Assembly: GCA_026392145.1 (NCBI GenBank)
Contig: JAPLCS010000298.1
Span: forward strand, 1-9,104
Source: Fimbriimonadales bacterium
GTDB lineage: Bacteria > Armatimonadota > Fimbriimonadia > Fimbriimonadales > Fimbriimonadaceae
Length of the DNA: 9,104 bases
Direction of reading: 5' to 3'
The notes under the pieces are model-generated. The model was not told the origin of the DNA. It was given only the letters and a program-made list of their open reading frames with translations, and ran no database searches. The translations under genes were made by a program, and so were the position numbers. Position 1 is the first letter of the stretch. Each line of letters starts with the position of its first letter. This document shows positions 1-7,196 of this stretch, piece by piece.

Positions 1-435
1 ATCATTACCGCATGCCTCGATGCATGCACCAAATATGCCAACGAGCGCACCGTCGGCACCGAAGTAATTGGCAAAAAGCAACTCGTCCAGCAAATGATTG
101 CCTCCATGGCAAAAGGCCGAGACGTTGGTCGGCTACTCTACTACCAAGTAGGTTGGATGAAGAATATGGGAATCAGACACACCAGGGAATGCTCCATGGC
201 AAAATGGGTGAACTGTGAAGCCGCATTCGATGCCGCCAACAAAGCCATCGAAGTTCACGGCGCCTACGGATTCAGTGATGAATTCCCAGTGGAACGATAT
301 TTCCGCAACTCTCGTGGAGCAATGATTTACGAAGGCACCCACGAAATCCATACGCTCATGCAAGCCGAATACGAGTTGGGCTACCGTGTTGATCGCCGAC
401 TCGCGCATACGTTGCCAGCCTGGCCAGTCAAATAG
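1..435 (+). CDS. Acyl-CoA dehydrogenase, C-terminal part (5' end outside window)
   Basis: The frame is open from base 1 to a TAG at 433-435, giving the last 144 residues of an acyl-CoA dehydrogenase. These FAD enzymes oxidise acyl-CoA thioesters to enoyl-CoA and pass electrons to ETF. The visible part is the C-terminal four-helix domain: a stretch rich in helix-forming residues, then EVHGAYGFSDEFPVERYFRN, then MIYEGTHEIH. The Glu of YEGT (codon 331-333) aligns with the catalytic base used by medium-chain and glutaryl-CoA dehydrogenases. The GTHEIH wording is closest, from memory, to glutaryl-CoA dehydrogenase (GTHDIH), but substrate cannot be assigned from this fragment. The gene is followed after 56 nt by the creatininase-family gene on the same strand, so co-transcription is likely. 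There is no sign of damage within the visible part. Confidence 0.9.
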   Translation: MITACLDACTKYANERTVGTEVIGKKQLVQQMIASMAKGRDVGRLLYYQVGWMKNMGIRHTRECSMAKWVNCEAAFDAANKAIEVHGAYGFSDEFPVERYFRNSRGAMIYEGTHEIHTLMQAEYELGYRVDRRLAHTLPAWPVK

Positions 436-491
436 CGAAACCACTCTGGCAACCCTCAAGTGAAAGTCAGCAAGAAGTGTCACAATAGGAC

Positions 492-1238
492 ATGATTCTC
501 GCTGACCTCACTTGGAAGGAAGTGGACGCCCTGAGCCGCGACACTATCGTGGTGATCCCAACGGGCTCATTGGAACAACACGCCGCATTCCTCCCTGTTT
601 TCACCGACTCTCTCATCGCGACAGCAGTCAGTCAAGCCGTCGAAGCCCGAACCACCGACAAAATTCTCCTCACCCCATGCCTCTGGCTCGGCGCAAGCGG
701 GCACCACATCAATTTTGTTGGAACCTGCTCCGCAAGCATGCAAGGCTACATTGAGTCACTCAAGGCAGTCATAGAGTCGTTCGAACGGCACGGTTTTCAC
801 CGATTCCTAATCATCAATGGACATGGAGGCAACGACCAACCCAACGGAGTCACCCTCCGAATGATCAAGGAACAAAAACAACACCTCACCCTTGGCCATT
901 CACTTTACGCAAAGTTCGGCGAAGCTACCATCGCTGAGCAACTCCAAGGCAAGCTCAACACCATGCAACACGCTTGTGAAGCCGAAGTCAGTCTCATGCT
1001 CCATCTACATCCAGATAAAGTTCGCACCAGTCTCCTCCGAGATGACGGACTCCGATCACAGCCTCCCACCCAAACACTTGTAAAAATGTGGGACGAAATC
1101 AGCGAAGAAGGTTCCTTCGGCTTTGCAACATTAGGCACCGCCGAAAAAGGCAAAGCCATTTTCGAGGCCTGCGTTGATGGACTCGTCCAAGAAATCGAAG
1201 CAATCCACCGAGGAATCGCATTCCACGGAATTTTTTAA
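492..1238 (+). CDS. Creatininase-family metal-dependent amidohydrolase
   Basis: This 248-residue protein has the usual length of the creatininase family (creatinine amidohydrolase, the FAPy deformylase ArfB, the mycofactocin peptidase MftE). Metal-binding motifs are in order: PTGSLEQH at 23-30 with E28 and H30, TD at 38-39 with D39, GASGHH at 67-72 with NFVGT just after, NGHGGN at 109-114 with H111, and a late HACEAEVS at 160-167 supplying an acidic ligand. The family hydrolyses cyclic amide or formamide C-N bonds in the cytoplasm; no signal peptide is seen. The true substrate is unknown, and neighbours do not indicate creatinine use. The ATG at 492 is the only reasonable start. An AGGA sits unusually close to it (487-490), so the ribosome binding site is weak or atypical. 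The TAA stop overlaps the hflX ATG. Confidence 0.88.
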   Translation: MILADLTWKEVDALSRDTIVVIPTGSLEQHAAFLPVFTDSLIATAVSQAVEARTTDKILLTPCLWLGASGHHINFVGTCSASMQGYIESLKAVIESFERHGFHRFLIINGHGGNDQPNGVTLRMIKEQKQHLTLGHSLYAKFGEATIAEQLQGKLNTMQHACEAEVSLMLHLHPDKVRTSLLRDDGLRSQPPTQTLVKMWDEISEEGSFGFATLGTAEKGKAIFEACVDGLVQEIEAIHRGIAFHGIF

Positions 1239-2506
1239 TGGCTAAACCACGCATCCACCATACCGATGACCCAATTGAAACGGCCGTCCTTGTCTGCATT
1301 AACGAGGATGAGTCCGAAGACTCCGTGGTCGAAGATGAACTTGCAGGCCTTTGCGAAGCTGCCGGCGTTGAACCTCTGACCCTCATCCGCCAGCGACTAG
1401 ACCGACCCTACAAAGGAACGTTCATAGGCACCGGAAAAGTCGAAGAAATCGCCGTAGTCGCCGCCGACCTCGAAGCCGACATGGTCCTTATCGACGGTGA
1501 GGTCAGCGGGATGCAACAAAGAAACCTTGAAAAAGCGTTTGGTCGAAAAGTTGTCGACCGAACCCAGTTGATTCTCGATATCTTCGCCCGCCGAGCAAGG
1601 ACCAAAGAAGGCATGCTCCAAGTCGAACTCGCACAGCTCACCTACATGATGCCCAAGCTCATGGCGGTGTACACCAAGTTCGAACGCCAAAAAGGTGGCA
1701 TCGGAATGCGTGGTCCCGGTGAAACCAAACTGGAATCAGACAAACGACTCGTAAGAGACCGCATCTCCAAGCTCAAAGGCGACATCGAAGAAGTCAAAAG
1801 AGTCCGTGATCAGCAACGAGCCAGCCGACGCAAACACCCCTTCCCCTTCGCTTCCATCGTCGGCTACACCAGTGCAGGCAAGAGTTCCCTCATGAATAGA
1901 ATGTCCGGCACAGATCTCCTTGCAGATGCCATGCCGTTTGCAACGCTTGACCCAACCACCAGAAAAATAGATCTGCCCGACGGTTACGCACTCTTCCTTA
2001 CCGATACCGTAGGTTTCATCCGCAATCTCCCCACCCACCTCGTGGCAGCCTTCCAATCCACCCTCGAAGAGGTCACCTTCTCAGACTTCATTATTAACCT
2101 TGTTGATATCAGCAACCCCGCCTGGGAAGCTCAGATGGACGCCGTCGTGCTCACCCTCGAACGCCTGGGTGCCAACGACAAACCCATGATTACCGTCTTC
2201 AACAAAATTGATTTGGTAACCGATCCAACAGTTCGAAGAGACCTCATCGCAGAATTCCCCAATTCCGTGGCAATCTCCGCCACTACAGGTGAAGGCATGA
2301 ACGACCTTATGAACGCAATCAAAAAGCAGGTTCAAGAACTCCTCGGATCAGTCAAAGCCCTCATCCCGTACACCCACAACCACCTGCTCCAAGAATGCTA
2401 CAACTTCGGTCGCGTTCTCAAAGAGGAGTACCGTGAAGACGGAATCTACGTTGAAGCCGAACTCGTGGCTGAAATGAGAGGCATCCTCAGCAAATACGCT
2501 ATCTAA
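1238..2506 (+). CDS. hflX: GTPase HflX, ribosome-splitting factor
   Basis: This 422-residue protein matches HflX in length and in every landmark. The N-terminal HflX domain contains GTGKVEEIA and [20 protein letters not shown], followed by a helical linker with the diagnostic [14 protein letters not shown] starting at residue 153. The G domain has the P-loop GYTSAGKSS (209-217, K215), the switch I segment [13 protein letters not shown] (256-260), NKID (322-325) and SATTGEG. HflX binds the 50S subunit and splits stalled or heat-damaged 70S ribosomes using GTP. The start ATG overlaps the upstream TAA by one base (TAATG), which implies translational coupling; no clear Shine-Dalgarno is present. 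A 25-nt gap separates it from purE. No abnormal residues were noticed. Confidence 0.96.
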   Translation: MAKPRIHHTDDPIETAVLVCINEDESEDSVVEDELAGLCEAAGVEPLTLIRQRLDRPYKGTFIGTGKVEEIAVVAADLEADMVLIDGEVSGMQQRNLEKAFGRKVVDRTQLILDIFARRARTKEGMLQVELAQLTYMMPKLMAVYTKFERQKGGIGMRGPGETKLESDKRLVRDRISKLKGDIEEVKRVRDQQRASRRKHPFPFASIVGYTSAGKSSLMNRMSGTDLLADAMPFATLDPTTRKIDLPDGYALFLTDTVGFIRNLPTHLVAAFQSTLEEVTFSDFIINLVDISNPAWEAQMDAVVLTLERLGANDKPMITVFNKIDLVTDPTVRRDLIAEFPNSVAISATTGEGMNDLMNAIKKQVQELLGSVKALIPYTHNHLLQECYNFGRVLKEEYREDGIYVEAELVAEMRGILSKYAI

Positions 2507-2531
2507 CTGCATCGCAGGATACAATAAGAGC

Positions 2532-2957
2532 ATGAAAGTCGGCGTGATTATGGGTAGCAAAAGCGACTGGGAAACCATGTCCGCCGCCGTCAAAGTCCTC
2601 GAATCGTTCGGCGTGGAGTGCGAGGCCGAAGTAGTATCTGCACACCGAACACCCGAAAGAATGGTGGAGTACGCCAAAACAGCACGCGAACGAGGAATCA
2701 GCGTGATAATTGCAGGAGCCGGCGGCGCCGCACACCTACCAGGAATGGTGGCGAGTCTCATTGATTCCCTCTACTCCATAGTCCAAATGCCAGCGGGCAT
2801 TCCAGTCGCCACCGTCGCCATCGGGAATTCACACAACGCTGCACTTTTGGCGGTGAGAATCCTCAGTACTTCCAACCAAGACCTTGCCCATAAGTTAGAA
2901 CAGCATGCGAACGACATGAAAGACCTCGTAGCTCAAATGAACAAAGAACTTAACTAA
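2532..2957 (+). CDS. purE: PurE, N5-CAIR mutase / AIR carboxylase, with an internal in-frame deletion
   Basis: PurE moves CO2 onto the imidazole ring in de novo purine synthesis, forming CAIR. Clear signatures are MGSKSDW (7-13), SAHRTP (36-41), [12 protein letters not shown] (61-72, H68) and [21 protein letters not shown] (starting at 78). The protein is only 141 residues, whereas PurE is usually about 160-170. Aligning from memory to E. coli PurE, the segment between the GMIAA-type and VDSLYS-type motifs, which holds the core VPVLGVPV beta strand and following loop, is reduced from about 18 residues to one (L76), a loss of about 17 residues. The frame is intact on both sides. The enzyme may be inactive, or the deletion may be a sequence or assembly artefact. 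No purK is beside it. The start is the first ATG, with AAGAG directly upstream. Confidence 0.88.
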   Translation: MKVGVIMGSKSDWETMSAAVKVLESFGVECEAEVVSAHRTPERMVEYAKTARERGISVIIAGAGGAAHLPGMVASLIDSLYSIVQMPAGIPVATVAIGNSHNAALLAVRILSTSNQDLAHKLEQHANDMKDLVAQMNKELN

Positions 2958-2970
2958 ACGAGTTTGACGA

Positions 2971-3798
2971 CTACCGACCGCCCATTCCCGAAGTCGAAAT
3001 ACCTTTCACAAAGTACTTTTGAGCTGCCAAAAACAGCACAATCGTCGGCAAAATATGAATAAGCGAAGCCGACATCAACTGCCCCATATTCGTTCCAAAT
3101 GAATCTTGGAACATCCGCAGTCCAATCGAAACCGTGTACCGTTCACTAGAATTCAAATAAATCAGCGGTCCATCAAAATTGTCCCAGTTTGCAATAAAAG
3201 AAAATACCGTCACCGTCGCCAACGCGGGCCCACTCAAAGGCAAAATCAAATGCCTCCAAATAGTCAAATAGCTCGCACAATCCATCAACATCGCCTCATC
3301 CAGCTCATTCGGAATACCCATAAAAAACTGACGTAGCAAAAAGATATTGAACGCCCCGCCACCCAGATAGGCAGGCAGAATCAAAGGAAAAAAAGTGTCA
3401 ATCGCGCCGAGCGACCGCCAAATCATAAACACCGGAATCATCGTGACTTGGCTCGGAAGCATCATCGTCGCCAACAACAACCCAAACAGAACCTTATTAC
3501 CCTTAAACTTAAAGCGAGCAAATCCATAAGCAACCAACGACGAGGAAAGCACCGTCCCGAAAGTTGCCAGCACCGTCACAAAAATTGTATTGAGAACAAA
3601 ACTTGGAAACGGCAAAGCACTCCATGCGGCAGGAAAATTCTCAAGCGTCGGTTGGGCAGGAATCACCCTCGTTGGATCCTTGGCAATCTCCTGATTCGTC
3701 TTCAACGCGGTCGAAAGCGTCCAGAAAAACGGAACCGAGAACATCATCGACCCAAGAACCAACAGCCCCAAAACCAAAGCTTTCCAGCTTGCTCTCAT
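2971..3798 (-). CDS. Carbohydrate ABC transporter permease, MalG type (CUT1)
   Basis: This 275-residue inner-membrane protein has about six transmembrane segments, the first at roughly residues 6-28. It carries the cytoplasmic EAA loop that docks with the ATPase, EAMLMDCASYLTIWRHLILP (168-187). The layout and C-terminal SFIANWDNFDGPLIYL are typical of the second permease of CUT1 sugar importers. The normally conserved Gly of the EAA motif (EAA---G) is Cys174 here. It is the third gene of the operon, after the binding protein and the MalF-type permease. The start ATG at 3798 is supported by a purine-rich GGTGGGG five bases upstream (3803-3809). Substrate is not predictable: sugars, oligosaccharides and glycerol-3-phosphate all fit this family. 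No terminator is evident in the 13 nt before the convergent purE stop. Confidence 0.9.
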   Translation of the reverse strand: MRASWKALVLGLLVLGSMMFSVPFFWTLSTALKTNQEIAKDPTRVIPAQPTLENFPAAWSALPFPSFVLNTIFVTVLATFGTVLSSSLVAYGFARFKFKGNKVLFGLLLATMMLPSQVTMIPVFMIWRSLGAIDTFFPLILPAYLGGGAFNIFLLRQFFMGIPNELDEAMLMDCASYLTIWRHLILPLSGPALATVTVFSFIANWDNFDGPLIYLNSSERYTVSIGLRMFQDSFGTNMGQLMSASLIHILPTIVLFLAAQKYFVKGISTSGMGGR

Positions 3799-3814
3799 TT
3801 AGCCCCACCCTCAC

Positions 3815-4693
3815 TCATTTGGCCTCACCTTCATAGTGCACCCAACGCTTGGAAATCAAAAACTGAATACCCGTCAAAGCAAGCAAAATAGCAAAAAGCA
3901 CCCAAGCCATGGCGCTAGCCTTGCCCAACTTAAAGTACTCAAACGCATTCCTAAACAAATAAAGAGCATAGAACAAGGATGCATTGTTAGGCCCGCCATT
4001 GGTCATTACATAAGCCTGAGTGAACACCTGAAACGAGCCTATTACACCCAGGACTAAATTAAAAAAGACAACCGGCGATAGCAAGGGCAGAGTAATGTTC
4101 TTAAACTGCTTCCATCCACCCGCACCATCCAAAATCGCAGCCTCATAGTAAGTCGGTGAAATCCCCTGCAATCCCGCCAAAAATATAATCATCCGCCCGC
4201 CGCCAGCTCCCCAAAGCGACATCAAAATAAACGCAGGCATTGTCCACTTTTCATCCTGAAGCCACTGGGGTGCACCAAAACCAAACGTCTTGAGCACTAA
4301 ATTCAAAATCCCGTTGTCGGCATTAAACATCCACTGCCACAAAACCGCCGAAGCCACCGCAGGCACCAGCGACGGCAAATAGAAAAACGTGCGGAACAAT
4401 GGTATGCCTTTCACAGGAGTGTTCAGTAATAATGCGATTCCTAGCGAGGCTGAAATCCCAAGCGGAACCGAAAACAATGCATAAGTAACCGTAATCCGAA
4501 GTGATTTCCAAAACAGTGGGTCTTCATAAAAAAGTCGCCGATAGTTCTCCCCGCCAATAAACTCAATACTCGCCAAATCGTATTTATGAAACGACAAATA
4601 CAACGATGTAAGCATCGGTCCCAAAGTCAAAATCAAAAATCCGAAGACCCAAGGCAAAATGAATGCATAACCAACATGAGCGGACTTTTTCAC
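3815..4693 (-). CDS. Carbohydrate ABC transporter permease, MalF type (CUT1)
   Basis: This 292-residue inner-membrane permease starts with a short charged cap and a first membrane segment (about 9-31) and has some six hydrophobic segments in all. The EAA loop is canonical: YYEAAILDGAGGWKQFKNIT (182-201), with E184 and G190, followed by LPLLSP. The late TNGGPNN at 231-237 followed by SLFYALYLFRNAF is typical of MalF/UgpA-type subunits. It pairs with the MalG-type permease to form the channel. Translation starts at GTG (4691-4693), which overlaps the TGA stop of the binding-protein gene as GTGA, implying coupling. The stop lies 17 nt before the MalG-type start. No ATPase (MalK/MsmK/UgpC) gene is in the operon, so a shared ATPase encoded elsewhere is presumed. 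Confidence 0.92.
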   Translation of the reverse strand: MKKSAHVGYAFILPWVFGFLILTLGPMLTSLYLSFHKYDLASIEFIGGENYRRLFYEDPLFWKSLRITVTYALFSVPLGISASLGIALLLNTPVKGIPLFRTFFYLPSLVPAVASAVLWQWMFNADNGILNLVLKTFGFGAPQWLQDEKWTMPAFILMSLWGAGGGRMIIFLAGLQGISPTYYEAAILDGAGGWKQFKNITLPLLSPVVFFNLVLGVIGSFQVFTQAYVMTNGGPNNASLFYALYLFRNAFEYFKLGKASAMAWVLFAILLALTGIQFLISKRWVHYEGEAK

Positions 4694-6027
4694 AGGTCAG
4701 GATCCTCCGCCAAAATCTTGTTGATCTTGCGAGTCGCTTCTCTCATCGCCACCCCCGCATCTCGCTCCCTCCCGGCAATTAAGTTATCAACCTCTGAATT
4801 CAAGGCATTCACCCACTCCATCCATCGGTCATTGATAGGCAGAGGTCGAGCACCAGCAATCGCCTGAGTAAAAACCCCAATCTGATACGGTGCCTCCTTA
4901 GGATGCAAAAATTCATCCGAATAAGCCACCGACTTGCGACTAGGGAAAGCACGTCGAATCCGAGCATAGAGCATCATCTCCGTCGGCTCACTGGTCAAGT
5001 AGCGAATAAATCTCCACGCTGCTTCCGGATGCTGAGTATTCCTCGAGAGAACCAACTGATTTCCCTTTACAAACGTCGTTCCTGATTTGGGACCCACTGG
5101 CAAAGGGCAAACATCCCACTCAAAGTCCTTGATGACCTTGCGATACCGGGGCGTCATCCCCATAAACTCACAAATCATTCCCACCTTGCCACTCTCAAAG
5201 GTAAACGCTCCATTCGCACCCTGAGCAGGAGTAGGACTACATCGATCCTTCCAAATTAAATCCGCCAAAAACTGATAACCCTGAATCGCTCCCGGCTGAT
5301 CAAGCAAACATGTTTTCTTATCTGCAGATAAATAGTCTCCACCAAAGCCCCACACAAACGGAACATATCCGGGCCACAAAGGAAGAACATAGCCATAGCG
5401 AACCGGTTTTCCACCCTCAATCGTAGTAATCCGCTTGGCATACTCCCGAAACTTCTCAAACGTCCACTCTCCGCGCTGAGAGAGCACAAAAGGATCTTCT
5501 AAGTCAGCGGCTTTCATTAACGTCTTGTTGTAGTACATTACATGACCACCACCCAATACGTTCAATCCCAACAACCTACCAGTAGTCTTGGACTCTAAAA
5601 TTGCCGCCGGGAAAAAATCACTCTCTTTGAAATCCTGGTCCCTCACCGCCAAATCAGTCAAATCATAAAAGTAGTTTCTTTTGGCCAACTTAGGAAAGTT
5701 GTACATATCAACCCGCATGACATCAGGGGCAGTTCCCGAAGCCAGCATCATCACCATCTTCTGATGATAAGAGTTCGCCGGAACGGTAAACAATTTCACA
5801 TAAAGGTCAGGGTTCTTCCGGTTAAAGTCAGCAATCATCTGCCGCTCAACCTCTAACTGCTCAGGATTACCCCATGCCATGTACCGAACACACTCTTTAT
5901 CAGGAGGGCAACCAGGTAGCCGTTGGCAACTTGTCATCAACACATTGACAAAAACAAAGCTCAAGCCAAGGAAAAGTAACCCTTTCGCCACCATTCCAAG
6001 AGTTCGATAAGTACGTTCCCTAATCAA
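4690..6027 (-). CDS. Extracellular sugar-binding (family 1) protein of the ABC importer, probable lipoprotein
   Basis: This 445-residue protein is the substrate-binding component of the CUT1 importer. An N-terminal hydrophobic segment (about 16-31) ends in LMTSC with Cys34, a near-lipobox, so it is probably a lipoprotein facing the periplasm. The family motif ASGTAPDV is at 96-103, and the C-terminal part has the QLVLSRNTQHPEAAWRFIRY pattern seen in MalE/UgpB-like proteins. The longest reading starts at TTG (6025-6027), directly after an in-frame TGA, with GAGG one base upstream. An ATG at 5992-5994 (residue 12) would give an equally good or better signal peptide, so the start is unsettled. 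Mature protein has six further Cys (40, 46, 240, 263, 286, 307), unusual for the family. It is first in the operon and divergent from the prepilin gene. The ligand is unknown. Confidence 0.9.
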   Translation of the reverse strand: MIRERTYRTLGMVAKGLLFLGLSFVFVNVLMTSCQRLPGCPPDKECVRYMAWGNPEQLEVERQMIADFNRKNPDLYVKLFTVPANSYHQKMVMMLASGTAPDVMRVDMYNFPKLAKRNYFYDLTDLAVRDQDFKESDFFPAAILESKTTGRLLGLNVLGGGHVMYYNKTLMKAADLEDPFVLSQRGEWTFEKFREYAKRITTIEGGKPVRYGYVLPLWPGYVPFVWGFGGDYLSADKKTCLLDQPGAIQGYQFLADLIWKDRCSPTPAQGANGAFTFESGKVGMICEFMGMTPRYRKVIKDFEWDVCPLPVGPKSGTTFVKGNQLVLSRNTQHPEAAWRFIRYLTSEPTEMMLYARIRRAFPSRKSVAYSDEFLHPKEAPYQIGVFTQAIAGARPLPINDRWMEWVNALNSEVDNLIAGRERDAGVAMREATRKINKILAEDPDL

Positions 6028-6079
6028 GCCTCAACCCCATGAACGAACAAGAACTCCACACTGAACTAAACTCTTGTGC

Positions 6080-6107
6080 ATTCTATCTGATTCGAACACC
6101 TTAACAA
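6080..6107 (-). promoter_or_regulatory. Candidate sigma70 promoter for the ABC importer operon
   Basis: On the minus strand, TTGTTA (6102-6107) and TAGAAT (6080-6085) are separated by 16 bp. The -10 matches TATAAT at five of six positions and the -35 matches TTGACA at four of six. Transcription would start near 6073, leaving a leader of about 46 nt to the TTG start or about 79 nt to the ATG. The -10 lies in one arm of an 8-bp inverted repeat whose other arm is at 6114-6121. This is motif matching only. Confidence 0.4.
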
Positions 6108-6161
6108 TGAAAAGATAGAATCACTCAATTTTCTGGTTCATCATTCACTAAAAAGACTAAA

Positions 6162-6200
6162 TTAACATTCCCTTAACATTCTCTTATCAAAACCTTAACA
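6162..6200 (+). promoter_or_regulatory. Pho-box-like array: four TTAACA-type hexamers at 11-bp steps
   Basis: Hexamers TTAACA (6162), TTAACA (6173), TTATCA (6184) and TTAACA (6195) follow each other with exactly 5 bp between them, one helical turn per unit. Three are identical and one differs at a single base. This is the described layout of PhoP sites in Bacillus (TTAACA-like repeats, 4-6 bp apart), and the 11-bp period is shared by PhoB-type boxes in other bacteria. The array ends 25 bp before the prepilin ATG and lies 135 bp from the divergent importer start, so it could control either side. No convincing -10 hexamer follows it. The regulator identity is inferred. Confidence 0.55.
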
Positions 6201-6225
6201 AAATTATTCCTCAATTGTTAACGAA

Positions 6226-7113
6226 ATGAAACACCTTAAAAAGGCGTTCACTCTCATTGAACTCCTCGTTGTCATCGCTATCATCGCAATTCTTGCGGCA
6301 ATCCTTTTCCCAGTATTCGCCCAAGCCAAAGGTGCTGCAAAGCAGGCCACAAACGTCAGCAACCTCAAGCAAATTGGTCTTGCAGCCCTTCTCTATGCAG
6401 CAGACTTTGATGATAATGCTCCTGCCAACGGTGGAACATGGAATGGCAAAACAATCAACAACGGTTCATGGTACTGGGTGTTCCACTTCTCATCCTATGT
6501 AAAATCCAAGCCAGCAAATTGGAATCAGACCAAGGACAGTTTCTTTGTAAGCCCGAACGCTCCAATGGTGAACAGGATTTTCTTGGACGAGTCAGGAAGC
6601 AACCCCCGAGTTACGTTTGCAGAGGCCATGGGATGGACCACTCAATGGGGACTCACTCGAACGGTCAACCCGGCTAACAACCGCACCGCTCTCAGCTACT
6701 TCTCCACCTATGCAATCAATGAGCATCTGATGGATGAGTCACCAAGCATGACCGGATGGGAAGCACCTGCCAACTCCTTCATGATCCTTGAAGCCACCGA
6801 CTCCGAAATTGAGGGCGATGAAATGGATGAACTTTACAGCCGAACCCAAAACTGCGTTGCAAACTCAGCGATTGCGGCTGAATACGCAAGGGCTCCAATG
6901 GGAGGACACAATCTCGGCACCTCCATTACTTACCTAGATGGGCACGTGAAGTGGCGACGAACAGACTGGGGAACTCCTGGTAACCAGTGTGCAACCATAA
7001 CTAGAGCGAATCCGGACGGTACGAGCGGAACTGTAATGCACATTAACTTTCCGCCAAGCACAACCGGTGGACCATCAGTCCGACAAATCGGCTGGACCCC
7101 ATTCATTCAGTAA
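6226..7113 (+). CDS. Type IV prepilin-like protein with H-x9-DG C-terminal motif
   Basis: This 295-residue protein has a class III prepilin signal: basic MKHLKK, a processing site KKA|FTLIE with Ala7 at -1 (Gly is more usual) and Glu12 as the +5 glutamate, then a hydrophobic helix to about residue 31. After processing it would sit in the inner membrane or assemble into a pilus or type II secretion pseudopilus. The large C-terminal domain ends with [18 protein letters not shown], where H228 and D238-G239 form the H-x9-DG motif common in large prepilin-like families of Planctomycetota and Armatimonadota. Cys210 and Cys255 could pair. No Shine-Dalgarno precedes the ATG. It follows the Pho-box-like array and precedes the phytase gene. 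Its exact role (pilus, secretion or surface protein) is not known. Confidence 0.88.
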   Translation: MKHLKKAFTLIELLVVIAIIAILAAILFPVFAQAKGAAKQATNVSNLKQIGLAALLYAADFDDNAPANGGTWNGKTINNGSWYWVFHFSSYVKSKPANWNQTKDSFFVSPNAPMVNRIFLDESGSNPRVTFAEAMGWTTQWGLTRTVNPANNRTALSYFSTYAINEHLMDESPSMTGWEAPANSFMILEATDSEIEGDEMDELYSRTQNCVANSAIAAEYARAPMGGHNLGTSITYLDGHVKWRRTDWGTPGNQCATITRANPDGTSGTVMHINFPPSTTGGPSVRQIGWTPFIQ

Positions 7114-7146
7114 TCCAAAAGGCTCGTCTCTCAACTCACCAAACTC

Positions 7147-7180
7147 AACGAAACACCATCCAGACGGATGGTGTTTCGTT
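7147..7180 (+). terminator. Perfect 15-bp hairpin after the prepilin gene (terminator or attenuator)
   Basis: Left arm 7147-7161 (AACGAAACACCATCC) and right arm 7166-7180 pair perfectly around the loop AGAC. The stem lies 33 nt after the prepilin stop. Its 3' arm ends in GTTTCGTT followed by TCT, so there is a broken rather than clean U tract. The phytase ATG is only 16 nt downstream, so the structure lies directly in front of that gene and may permit partial read-through. Confidence 0.75.
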
Positions 7181-7196
7181 TCTACCACCCCTCACC

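Larger units (their letters stand above)
6028..6225. other. Divergent intergenic control region
   Basis: This 198-bp AT-rich region separates the importer operon from the prepilin gene. Besides the promoter candidate and the hexamer array it holds an 8-bp inverted repeat, ATTCTATC (6080-6087) and GATAGAAT (6114-6121), which places a TAGAAT -10-like hexamer on each strand. A single extra TTAACA (6101-6106) is out of step with the array, and GTTAAC (6217-6222) is a palindrome just before the prepilin start. I see no RNA gene here. Confidence 0.7.

Noticed and set aside
102..204. 13-nt direct repeat CTCCATGGCAAAA at 102-114 and 192-204
   Set aside because: Both copies are in the same frame, 30 codons apart, and encode SMAK within the acyl-CoA dehydrogenase; chance reuse of codons is enough to explain it.
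1099..2761. Several minus-strand open frames opposite hflX and purE
   Set aside because: No recognisable domains or ribosome sites, and fully overlapped by conserved genes on the + strand.
2945..2975. Possible bidirectional terminator between purE and the MalG-type permease gene
   Set aside because: Only a 4-bp AACT/AGTT pairing and no T-tract; too weak to call.
3106..3891. Open frames on the + strand opposite the permease genes (3106-3336, 3448-3891, 3603-3836)
   Set aside because: Low-complexity, basic and Gln/Pro/Ser-rich translations typical of antisense shadows; both permeases on the other strand are well supported.
6101..6106. Isolated TTAACA as a fifth Pho-box unit
   Set aside because: It is 61 bp from the first array unit, half a turn out of phase, and has no neighbouring hexamer; it also overlaps the candidate importer -35.
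6116..6121. TAGAAT as a -10 for the prepilin gene on the + strand
   Set aside because: No acceptable -35 hexamer lies 16-18 bp upstream, and it would place the hexamer array inside the leader; kept only as part of the inverted repeat.
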